From contig CAKULV010000045.1 in the NCBI GenBank assembly GCA_934667425.1, positions 1 to 24,946 of the forward strand: DNA of 24,946 nt. Reading direction: 5' to 3'. Positions 1 through 6,615 of the stretch are shown here, piece by piece. Below the pieces are notes generated by a model that worked only from the letters and a program-made list of their open reading frames with translations, ran no database searches and had not been told where the DNA came from. The position numbers and the translations under genes were made by a program. Origin of the DNA: an uncultured Kiritimatiellota bacterium (GTDB lineage Bacteria > Verrucomicrobiota > Kiritimatiellia > RFP12 > UBA1067). Position 1 is the stretch's first letter; every line of letters begins with the position of its first letter.

Positions 1-256
1 TCGGCGCACCGGGATCGCCTGGCCTCTCGCCAAACACCACAGGCGGAACGGCGGAGACTCCGCTTCCATCGGGAAGCAGAAGCCTCGCGTCAGCCCCGGT
101 CCTCTCGAGCCATCCCTTCAACCACATCGCGCACTGTACGCAGTCCCGCAGATGGGTCGGATCCGCCCCTATGGTCTGAAACCCTAGCAGCTCGAAGTAT
201 TCGCCCGATTCTCTGGAGCTCGGCCTTGCGTCCAAATTCTCTTTCATAGTCTCCAT
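1..256 (-). CDS. M20-family metallodipeptidase, N-terminal fragment (cut by window edge)
   Basis: This open frame enters on the minus strand at ATG 256-254 and is still open at base 1, so about 85 N-terminal residues are visible and the rest of the gene lies outside the window. The translation has the recognisable start of M20/M25/M40 dipeptidases: a YFELLGFQTIGADP stretch, then a helix with CAMWLKGWL, then VVFGERPGDPGAP, which in this family directly precedes the metal-binding GHYDVQP motif (not in the window). The family hydrolyses dipeptides or N-acyl amino acids with a two-zinc centre, normally in the cytoplasm. A TAA closes the frame upstream at 280-278. AAGGGAAGG (277-269) is a possible ribosome site, 12 nt before ATG 256; an in-frame ATG at 247 is an alternative start. 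It follows the beta-barrel gene by 58 bp and may belong to the same unit. The overlapping frame at 90-302 is a shadow. Confidence 0.75.
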   Translation of the reverse strand, partial: METMKENLDARPSSRESGEYFELLGFQTIGADPTHLRDCVQCAMWLKGWLERTGADARLLLPDGSGVSAVPPVVFGERPGDPGAP

Positions 257-314
257 CAGCCATGCTTGCCTTCCCTTTTAACGCCCCTGTGCCATATGCC
301 ACACGGAAGAGCCG

Positions 315-809
315 TCAGAACGAATACTGCACCCCCGCCCCGACCGTGTACACCATCGCGCATCCGCCATCCAGGCCAAGCGTGGACTGGGCGTCGAACC
401 GCAGAGACCAGCTGTCCGTCAGGTGATAGAACGTGCCGATTCCGGCAGTGGGCCCAACATTGCCGTCTATCCAGCCCCGTGCGCCGAAGGTCAAGAACGG
501 ATCGAGACGTTCATAACCGTATATATGCCACAGTCCTTGAACGCCGAGTCCGACGCAATCCTCAAGCCAAGCCGCATCGGCCTCGACCGAAAGCGATTCG
601 GTGAGGTAATACCCGATCCGAGCCGTGGCGCCGCCGAGACGGCGCATGGCGCCTCCGCCCTGCGGGAGGACCATCGTTCCGGCCGCCCCTGCGTACCAGC
701 GGTCGAACTCATACTCGCCATCGTCTTCCGACGCGGCGGATTGCGATACCACAGCGACTGCGGCAATCGCCGTCAATGCCAGGCTCCTGACTGTGCGGAC
801 AGCGTTCAT
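315..809 (-). CDS. small outer-membrane beta-barrel protein
   Basis: A 164-residue exported protein. It has a signal peptide (positively charged start, hydrophobic core about residues 8-24, AASA-type cleavage region) followed by alternating aromatic and glycine-rich strands (WYAGAAGTMVLP, ARIGYYL, LSVEADAAWLE, LDPFLTFGARGWI, WSLRFDAQSTLGL, YTVGAGVQYSF). The last residue is Phe, the usual C-terminal outer-membrane insertion signature. The size and strand pattern fit an eight-stranded OmpA/OmpW-like barrel without a periplasmic domain. Its ATG overlaps the TGA of the upstream phosphoesterase gene in an ATGA arrangement (806-809), so translation is probably coupled. Its role is unknown; a structural or small-solute pore function is the usual guess for such barrels. 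Two cysteines (in EDCVGL and GGCAMV) could form a disulfide. Confidence 0.8.
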   Translation of the reverse strand: MNAVRTVRSLALTAIAAVAVVSQSAASEDDGEYEFDRWYAGAAGTMVLPQGGGAMRRLGGATARIGYYLTESLSVEADAAWLEDCVGLGVQGLWHIYGYERLDPFLTFGARGWIDGNVGPTAGIGTFYHLTDSWSLRFDAQSTLGLDGGCAMVYTVGAGVQYSF

Positions 810-2248
810 GACCTCTTGGCCTTCTCTTTTCCGGGCTTGCTCTCAAGCACGGCGGACTCTATGGGACTGCCGCAAGCGCCGAAGCAGTTGCGGGGATACA
901 CCTTGAGGCGGTACTTGCCGGTCTCGGGGAGCGCCATTGCGTCAACGGCGAACTGCTGCCGCTCAGGCTCTTCGCACTCAAGCTTGTAGAACGCGGGGGC
1001 GAGGAACCTCTTCACGCCAGCGACGGTTCCGTCAAGCATCTCGATACGCACCTCGTAGTCGTACACGCGCCCCTTCTTCGCATGGGCGGACGGGAACTCA
1101 AGCATCATCATGATGGTCCACTTGGCGTTGCGCGTATCGAAGTTCCTTGCGTAGGTCCTCACCGATGCGTTTGCCGGGAACTGCGGCACAGGCGTACGCT
1201 TGCTGCTTTGCGCGAACGCATAGCGGCTCGCATCCGCCGCCGGAGGCGTGACAATCCACGCGGGAGCCGCTTCCACGCCCTCGGCAAGATCCCTGCGCTC
1301 TACTTCCATGCGGTCATCGTATACGGAAACGACATACCCCTGCGCACGTTCAAGGTTCCGGCGCGCCGGAAGGATATCCATCGACTTGACGGATGTGCCG
1401 TTTCGGCGGTCGCTGCCGTTCTCATAGCCTTTGGGCATGGACGTATATGACATGGACGGCACGGCAATGGCGGTATAGCCGCCCTGCCATATGGAACGCT
1501 CGTCGTTGAGGGTCCAGTGGCAATGCCCGGTGAATGCGACGGCATTCGGCATCTTCCTGAACGCCTTGATCTCCGGATACCCGGCGTCACCCTCCCTCGT
1601 GCTGCACGATGTGGTGTTGCCGAGCGGGTAATGGGTGAAAAAGAAGAACGGCTTTTTCCTGTCGAGCGTCGATCCATTCTTCTCGAACCACGCTTCGGCC
1701 TCCGCATTCCAGCCCTTGCCTTCCTTCCACTCGGCGCTTATGAAGTCATATCCCTTGACCGTGCGGCGGCGGACAGGCGCGAACGGCTCCTTGAAGACAT
1801 CCTCCCAGCACTTTTTCATCCCAAGCTTCTCGAGCGCCTCATCCTCGGAATAGCCCTGCACATGCATGTCAAGGGTCATGTCGCCATACCAGTAGCCGTC
1901 GTAGTCGTGGTTGCCCGTGCATAAAAGCCGCTCGACCTTGTGGCCGTCAGGCGCGCGACCGCCGGGGAACACGCTCTCCCATGCGTCCGCGACGTGCTGA
2001 AGCCCACTCTTCAGGCCCCAGTCCGTAAGGTCTCCGGCAACGATGACCGCATCGACGTTCCTGTCGCGGAAGTACTTCAGGGCCGATACGAACACCGCCG
2101 CAGATTCCGGCGTAGTGACGTGCAGGTCGCTCATCACGCCAAACACGAGGTTCGGCCTGTCGCCCGCAATCCCCAAAGAGCGGCAGCCGCTCGCGCCGAA
2201 CAGGGCCGCCGCGCCGCCAAGAAAATCCCTTCTGCTGAACTTAACCAT
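806..2248 (-). CDS. Tat-exported calcineurin-like metallophosphoesterase, probable lipoprotein
   Basis: A 480-residue protein with a twin-arginine signal (SRRDFLGG, R6-R7) and a lipobox-like GASGC ending at C22, which suggests Tat export and lipid anchoring. The calcineurin-like metallophosphatase motifs come in the correct order: D41-x-H43, GD at 72-73, GNHD at 112-115, H206 in THYPLG, and GHCH at 241-244. These bind a dinuclear metal centre that hydrolyses phosphomono- or diesters. The last 130 or so residues look like a beta-sandwich domain of the kind often attached to exported phosphoesterases. The ribosome site AGGAG lies just upstream of ATG 2248, in the 24-bp gap after the nucleoside phosphorylase gene. 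Substrate is not evident; because it is co-transcribed with a purine nucleoside phosphorylase, extracellular nucleotide dephosphorylation is plausible but only inferred. Confidence 0.85.
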   Translation of the reverse strand: MVKFSRRDFLGGAAALFGASGCRSLGIAGDRPNLVFGVMSDLHVTTPESAAVFVSALKYFRDRNVDAVIVAGDLTDWGLKSGLQHVADAWESVFPGGRAPDGHKVERLLCTGNHDYDGYWYGDMTLDMHVQGYSEDEALEKLGMKKCWEDVFKEPFAPVRRRTVKGYDFISAEWKEGKGWNAEAEAWFEKNGSTLDRKKPFFFFTHYPLGNTTSCSTREGDAGYPEIKAFRKMPNAVAFTGHCHWTLNDERSIWQGGYTAIAVPSMSYTSMPKGYENGSDRRNGTSVKSMDILPARRNLERAQGYVVSVYDDRMEVERRDLAEGVEAAPAWIVTPPAADASRYAFAQSSKRTPVPQFPANASVRTYARNFDTRNAKWTIMMMLEFPSAHAKKGRVYDYEVRIEMLDGTVAGVKRFLAPAFYKLECEEPERQQFAVDAMALPETGKYRLKVYPRNCFGACGSPIESAVLESKPGKEKAKRS

Positions 2249-2272
2249 GACTATTCTCCTTTTTGTTTGGCC

Positions 2273-3091
2273 TTATGCCGTTTTGACAAATTCATCCAGG
2301 AGCGCCGCCATCATCGGCTTCGCCGCCTCCGACTCCGCCATCACCTCCGCATGCGCAAGAGGATGGGAAGATATCCCCGCCGCACAGTTCGAAACGAGCG
2401 AAAGGCCCGCCACGCGCAAGCCGCATGCCTTGGCGAAGACGGCCTCCGGCACCGTGCTCATGCCTACGATGTCCGCCCCCATGTGGTCATACGCCCGAAT
2501 CTCTGCGGGAGTCTCGTACACCGGGCCGCCAGTGAACGCATAGACCCCCTCCATCACACGCTGCCCAAGCCGACGCGCCGCCCCGATAAGGAGATCGCGG
2601 TAGTGCTTGTTGTATATGTCGGACATGTCAGGGAAGCGCGTCCCCCATCCATCCACCACCGGGCCTATCAGCGGATTTATCCCGAGGGTGTTGATGTGAT
2701 CCTTCAGGATCACGAAATCGCCAGGACGCAGCGCGGGGTTGATGCCTCCTGACGCATTTGTGAGGAGAACCATCTCTCCGCCCATGCGCCTGACAAGCTC
2801 AACCGGCATCACAACCGCCTCCCAGCCTACGCCCTCGTACCAATGCCTGCGTCCGGCGAATGCGGCTATTCTCTTTCCGCCGTATTCGTAAAGGATGAAT
2901 TCGCCGGAATGTCCGCTCACCGTCGGCTCTCCCATCCCCGCTATGTCGGCATAGGAAATGCGGCAAAGGGCCCTGTCCTTCTTCAGCGTATCGCCCCACC
3001 CGCTGCCGAGTATCATTGAAATGTCCGGTGGAATCCTGAAGCATTCGTCCGGCAGAGAATCCGCCGCCTTGTCAAAATAATGCAAATCCAT
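2273..3091 (-). CDS. punA: purine nucleoside phosphorylase (trimeric class)
   Basis: A 272-residue cytoplasmic enzyme of the PNP/MTAP family, normal full length. It cleaves purine nucleosides with phosphate to give the free base and ribose-1-phosphate. Visible active-site elements are the phosphate-binding GSGWG (29-33), GHSG (60-63) and RRHWYEG (81-87), TNASGG (111-116, usually TNAAGG), GPVYETPAEI (189-198) with the base-contacting Glu, GMSTVPE (210-216), and SLVSNCAAG (231-239) with the purine-binding Asn expected of 6-oxopurine-specific enzymes. The ribosome site AGGAGG overlaps the stop codon of the preceding ABC ATPase gene, with an 8-bp intergenic gap, so the two are co-transcribed. Guanosine/inosine specificity is inferred from the Asn; an MTAP-type specificity is less likely. 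Confidence 0.92.
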   Translation of the reverse strand: MDLHYFDKAADSLPDECFRIPPDISMILGSGWGDTLKKDRALCRISYADIAGMGEPTVSGHSGEFILYEYGGKRIAAFAGRRHWYEGVGWEAVVMPVELVRRMGGEMVLLTNASGGINPALRPGDFVILKDHINTLGINPLIGPVVDGWGTRFPDMSDIYNKHYRDLLIGAARRLGQRVMEGVYAFTGGPVYETPAEIRAYDHMGADIVGMSTVPEAVFAKACGLRVAGLSLVSNCAAGISSHPLAHAEVMAESEAAKPMMAALLDEFVKTA

Positions 3092-3099
3092 AGTCCCTC

Positions 3100-4125
3100 C
3101 TACCTGTCAAACACAATTGCCTTGTCCATGTCCGGCAAAAGCCTAACCACATCCCCATTCTTCACATCCATCGCCCCTGCCGAATCTCGATCCGGCATCC
3201 TCACCGTGACCTTCGTGCCGCGATCTGCCGTCACGCAATGGACGAGAGTCTCGCAGCCCAACGGCTCCACAAGATCGACCGTCGCGACGATCCCGGCCGG
3301 ATTTGCACGGACATCTTGGGGGGGCACCTTCTCAATCCTCACATCCTCCGGCCTCACGCCAACGACGCGCCCAAGGTCGAGGACGCCGGGCGGGAACAGG
3401 TTCATGGGTGGCGTACCGATGAAAGACGCGACGAATGTGTTCGCCGGATGGCGGTACACCTCAAGCGGCGCGGCCGCCTGCTGTATGCGGCCTCCGTTCA
3501 TCACCACGATGCGGGTCCCCATCGTCATGGCCTCGGTCTGGTCATGGGTAACGTATATCATCGTGGCGCCAAGCCTGCGGTGCAGACGGACGATCTCCGA
3601 GCGCATCTCCACGCGCATCTTTGCGTCAAGGTTGGACAGCGGCTCGTCAAACAGGAACACGCTCGGGTTGCGCACTATGGCGCGGCCAAGCGCGACGCGC
3701 TGCCTCTGCCCGCCGGAAAGGGCCTTCGGAAGCCGTTCAAGGTATGGCGTGAGCCCAAGCGTCCCGGCGGCCGCCGCCGTGCGCCTTGCTATCTCCTCCT
3801 TCGGCACGTGGCGGAGCTTCAGCGCAAAGGACAGGTTCTCGCGCACCGTCATGTGCGGATAGAGCGCATAGTTCTGGAACACCATCGCAATGTCGCGGTC
3901 CTTCGGCGGAAGCGAAGTCACATCGCGTCCGCCAATGGATATCGTGCCGGATGTGGGGGTCTCAAGACCCGCCACCATGCGCAGCGTGGTCGACTTTCCG
4001 CAGCCGGATGGCCCTACGAGAACGATGAATTCGCCATCGGAGACATCGAGCGAAAAGCCATCCACCGCAGGGGTGTCGCCGCGAGAATAGACCTTGCAGA
4101 CATTGTCGAAAAAAACTGTTGCCAT
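3100..4125 (-). CDS. ABC transporter ATPase, MalK/UgpC/MsmX type (carbohydrate import)
   Basis: A 341-residue nucleotide-binding subunit. It has Walker A GPSGCGKS (38-45), Q-loop Q84 in MVFQNYALYP, signature LSGGQ (136-140), Walker B VFLFDE (156-161), D-loop SNLD and switch H194. The C-terminal extension contains the GVRPEDV motif (256-262) that marks the MalK/UgpC regulatory OB-fold. Such ATPases energise sugar or glycerol-phosphate importers and often serve several permeases. No permease or binding protein sits beside it; a MalG-type permease gene lies about 16 kb away at 19868. It heads a minus-strand unit with the phosphorylase and phosphoesterase. No Shine-Dalgarno is visible before ATG 4125, and the predicted transcript start is only about 6 nt upstream. 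Confidence 0.93.
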   Translation of the reverse strand: MATVFFDNVCKVYSRGDTPAVDGFSLDVSDGEFIVLVGPSGCGKSTTLRMVAGLETPTSGTISIGGRDVTSLPPKDRDIAMVFQNYALYPHMTVRENLSFALKLRHVPKEEIARRTAAAAGTLGLTPYLERLPKALSGGQRQRVALGRAIVRNPSVFLFDEPLSNLDAKMRVEMRSEIVRLHRRLGATMIYVTHDQTEAMTMGTRIVVMNGGRIQQAAAPLEVYRHPANTFVASFIGTPPMNLFPPGVLDLGRVVGVRPEDVRIEKVPPQDVRANPAGIVATVDLVEPLGCETLVHCVTADRGTKVTVRMPDRDSAGAMDVKNGDVVRLLPDMDKAIVFDR

Positions 4126-4137
4126 AAATTGCTTTGA

Positions 4138-4166
4138 ATTTTACCACAAAACGGCTTCGTTGTGGT
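4138..4166 (-). promoter_or_regulatory. promoter of the ABC ATPase unit, extended -10 TGTGGTAAAAT
   Basis: Read on the minus strand, 4148 to 4138 is TGTGGTAAAAT, an extended -10 (TGG plus TAAAAT, hexamer 4143-4138). The hexamer 17 bp upstream is ACCACA (4166-4161), which is not a consensus -35 but is the other arm of a dyad. Predicted initiation near 4131 would leave about 6 nt before ATG 4125. Confidence 0.5.
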
Positions 4167-4171
4167 ATAAT
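4143..4171 (+). promoter_or_regulatory. promoter of the tRNA pair, extended -10 TGTGGTATAAT
   Basis: TGTGGTATAAT (4161-4171) is a strong extended -10 with a perfect TATAAT hexamer (4166-4171) ending 16 bp before the first tRNA base at 4188. ACCACA (4143-4148) and TGTGGT (4161-4166) form an inverted repeat, with inner pairs ACG/CGT (4151-4153 and 4158-4160). The two arms thus carry the -10 elements of divergent promoters. No TTGACA-like -35 is visible. Confidence 0.6.
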
Positions 4172-4187
4172 TCGCGGCCATTGATGG

Positions 4188-4264
4188 GCCCCTGTAGCTC
4201 ATCTGGACAGAGCAACTGCCTTCTAAGCAGTGGGTAGGAGGTTCGAGTCCTCTCAGGGGCGCCA
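4188..4264 (+). tRNA. tRNA-Arg (anticodon UCU)
   Basis: A full cloverleaf: acceptor GCCCCTG pairs with CAGGGGC (4254-4260); D-arm GCTC/GAGC; anticodon stem ACTGC/GCAGT with loop CTTCTAA and anticodon TCT at 4222-4224 (reads AGA, and AGG by wobble); T-arm GGAGG TTCGAGT CCTCT. Discriminator G4261 is followed by an encoded CCA (4262-4264). It is the first of two tRNAs, spaced 7 bp apart and probably co-transcribed. Confidence 0.96.
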
Positions 4265-4271
4265 ATAGTGT

Positions 4272-4348
4272 GGACCCGTAGCTCAGTTGGTCAGAGCAGG
4301 TGACTCATAATCTCCGGGTCGTGGGTTCAAGTCCCGCCGGGTCCACCA
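4272..4348 (+). tRNA. tRNA with CAU anticodon (tRNA-Ile2 or elongator tRNA-Met)
   Basis: Acceptor GGACCCG pairs with CGGGTCC (4338-4344), discriminator A4345, encoded CCA 4346-4348; D-arm GCTC/GAGC; T-arm GTGGG TTCAAGT CCCGC with one G-U pair. The anticodon loop CTCATAA carries CAT at 4306-4308. The flanks of the loop (GA before, TC after) resemble lysidine-modified tRNA-Ile2, but an elongator Met cannot be excluded by eye. The anticodon stem GGTGA/TCTCC has a central T-T mismatch (4301/4313), which is odd. Its last 22 bases overlap the 3' end of the opposing DUF4091 gene. Confidence 0.93.
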
Positions 4349-6603
4349 GATTTCCCCCCTTCTGATTCATTTGCTGCTTCAAGATAGTCTGCAAGTCGGT
4401 CTCGCCACTGCTCTACCTCATACGGATCATCCGTGAAGTTAGTCAATGAACTGAAAACTGATTCTGGGACATCAACGCGCCTGCCGCTCATCTTCTCGAG
4501 CAACTTTACGTATGCGAGATCCTCAAGGCCATCGCGAAAATTTTCAAGGCGGATTGTGGAGAGTGGCACACCATCCGGACCCACGCCAACCCATGTTGCG
4601 TCACCATGCTGATTCCACCAGCTACGCGGATTCCAGTCTGTGTATGGCCCCGTCGTCACGCACCGTGGGTTATTAAAGTAGGCACACTGGTAGTAGAGAA
4701 ATCCATCGGGACGGAAGAGTGCGCTCATTGCCCCCATAATCAGACGGATTTCCATCGGAGACCCCTCTGTGTACATGTTCGCGAACGGAGCTCTCTGTTC
4801 ACAGGCGAAATACCACCATACTTTGTGTCCTGCGGCGCGTGCCTTTTCGGCGCGAAGCGTGTCGAATTTGGGCATGGGCGGACAGAACCAGTCCATCTTC
4901 CCGAGACTTTTCCCCATGCCAAACGTATCATCAAACGATGTCGTCAGAAAAGGAATTTCAGGATGCCTCGCCTTAAGCTTCTCCAAGATAGTGTCGATTT
5001 CGGGGAAACGATTCGAGGTAGCCTCGTCACAACAGTAGACAAGGCAGTTCTTCTCCAAGCCTAACTCTTTCGCCTTTGCATAGTTTTTGGCGATAACGCT
5101 CGATACCCAGTCGCTCCAAACGTTCCACCGATTCTTTGCTGCTGGAGTTTTGGGCACTGGCTGCGACGAGAAGTAGCAAAGATTGTAGAATCCCATCCGG
5201 CCCTGATCCATGAGGCGCATCCAGATGTCATACGGCAAATCCGTGCCGTGATGGTACATCGGGGCCAGAGTGATGAAATGGTCAGCCAAGAAATCCCCCC
5301 AGGCGATGCGATGACGAGACCAGAGGTTGATCGGACTCTCCGGATCCTCCTTGAGCCGATTGGCAAGGTCAGTATGCTCTCGCTTGTGATCTGGCGCAAT
5401 GTATACGCCTGGCGAAAAGCTCACGAGGGTTGGGATCACGGGAACCTTCGGAAGCGTGAAGCCATTAACGCGAACTTCCAGCGGCAAGCCTATCGGCTTG
5501 GCATTCGCGGCGGAGATGAGGACAGTTCCCTCGTAGACGCCTGGAGCCTGTCCTTCCGGAGCGTGGACGGATATCCAGAACGACTGCACGTCGTTCTCGG
5601 CAACATCCACGGAATCCATAAAACTCAGCAACAGGTCTGGCCACCAGCCTAATTCCGCCTTGACAGCCTGACGCATATATCCTGGCGCAACATTGGTCGA
5701 TACGTTGCGGCCAATGCCGTAGCGCGGAGAGGCCGTTGTCTTCACATAGCCAACTGGGGCAACCTGTATGCATTCCGAAGGGAAAAGCGTCGGCGAACCA
5801 TCGTGGGAACCCGCCCGCATGCTCTTGAGCTTAAGCGGCGAGACCGATACGCGGACATCGCGAAGAGACTCGCGCACCGGCGTCACGAAGATCTGCCGCC
5901 CTTCCCACTCGTTGCGCGCGAGGCGTACACGAACGCATCCTGCGCTCGCGAGCGCAAATGTCGCCTTTGGACGCACTTGATCCATTCCTGTGCCGATGCC
6001 ATAAAGCATCTTACCATTGGAAACTCCGTCCTTCTCATTTGCGGACTTTAGCTCCCGTACAAACGCAACGCGTCGCTCCGCCTGACGCCTTTCATAGTCA
6101 GTGCGTCCCACACGCAGATCATCTGCAAGCTTTGGCGGCAATTGCGCCTCAGGCGCTTTTTCGCCGGGCCGCAAGAGGTAAAAGCCTGAAAACGTCGCGT
6201 GGAGATGCTTCGCCCTGTGTGAATAGATTTGCATCTTCGTGATGTTCGTGGCCGACGTCTTGCCGTCTTCATAGTATCCGAGCGGGATCTCCCACCGAAT
6301 CGTCTCCCAGTCAGGGGCTCGCAGATAGGCGTACTTGCCGTCGTTTTTCGGCGTTTCGGGACTCTGAAAGACGAGTGTAACCACATCGCCGCCATCTGCC
6401 AAGTTGGAGACATCCACAACGAGTCGGTCAAATTCAGTCCAGTCTGTGACAGCGAGTTTCGGATAGGCACTCGGCCACTCGTAATCGCCATCCTTCCAAT
6501 ATGATTTGATGCTTACGCCCTTTGCGGCGATTTCGGCGGCAATGCCGCAACCGGCCGACAAGAACGCACCGAACGCGAGACAGACTACACGCACATTCGA
6601 CAT
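4327..6603 (-). CDS. exported DUF4091 / GH123-like glycoside hydrolase
   Basis: A 758-residue protein with an N-terminal signal (hydrophobic 5-18, a weak LSAGC lipobox-like site ending at C19, or cleavage after IAA). Residues about 25-145 look like a carbohydrate-binding beta-sandwich. The catalytic barrel occupies about 385-640, and the DUF4091 hallmark RLENFRDGLEDLAY lies at 685-698. VYCCDEAT (522-529) contains an Asp-Glu pair (D526-E527) like the catalytic pair of GH123 beta-N-acetylgalactosaminidases, which use substrate-assisted cleavage. Substrate is therefore possibly GalNAc-containing glycans, but DUF4091 proteins are diverse. It starts 12 bp after the beta-helix gene stop, with an AAGGGGAAGGG ribosome site. 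The stop codon falls inside the antisense of the neighbouring tRNA, so the last seven codons are read from tRNA DNA. Confidence 0.85.
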   Translation of the reverse strand: MSNVRVVCLAFGAFLSAGCGIAAEIAAKGVSIKSYWKDGDYEWPSAYPKLAVTDWTEFDRLVVDVSNLADGGDVVTLVFQSPETPKNDGKYAYLRAPDWETIRWEIPLGYYEDGKTSATNITKMQIYSHRAKHLHATFSGFYLLRPGEKAPEAQLPPKLADDLRVGRTDYERRQAERRVAFVRELKSANEKDGVSNGKMLYGIGTGMDQVRPKATFALASAGCVRVRLARNEWEGRQIFVTPVRESLRDVRVSVSPLKLKSMRAGSHDGSPTLFPSECIQVAPVGYVKTTASPRYGIGRNVSTNVAPGYMRQAVKAELGWWPDLLLSFMDSVDVAENDVQSFWISVHAPEGQAPGVYEGTVLISAANAKPIGLPLEVRVNGFTLPKVPVIPTLVSFSPGVYIAPDHKREHTDLANRLKEDPESPINLWSRHRIAWGDFLADHFITLAPMYHHGTDLPYDIWMRLMDQGRMGFYNLCYFSSQPVPKTPAAKNRWNVWSDWVSSVIAKNYAKAKELGLEKNCLVYCCDEATSNRFPEIDTILEKLKARHPEIPFLTTSFDDTFGMGKSLGKMDWFCPPMPKFDTLRAEKARAAGHKVWWYFACEQRAPFANMYTEGSPMEIRLIMGAMSALFRPDGFLYYQCAYFNNPRCVTTGPYTDWNPRSWWNQHGDATWVGVGPDGVPLSTIRLENFRDGLEDLAYVKLLEKMSGRRVDVPESVFSSLTNFTDDPYEVEQWRDRLADYLEAANESEGGKSGGPGGT

Positions 6604-6615
6604 GGCCCTTCCCCT

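Noticed and set aside
90..302. Short minus-strand open frame starting at ATG 302
   Set aside because: It overlaps the M20 dipeptidase frame (start 256), whose residues match a known family; this one has no family-like sequence.
283..303. Imperfect palindrome around CATATG upstream of the M20 gene as an operator
   Set aside because: It is short, with mismatches at the fourth base of each arm, and is not repeated elsewhere in the window.
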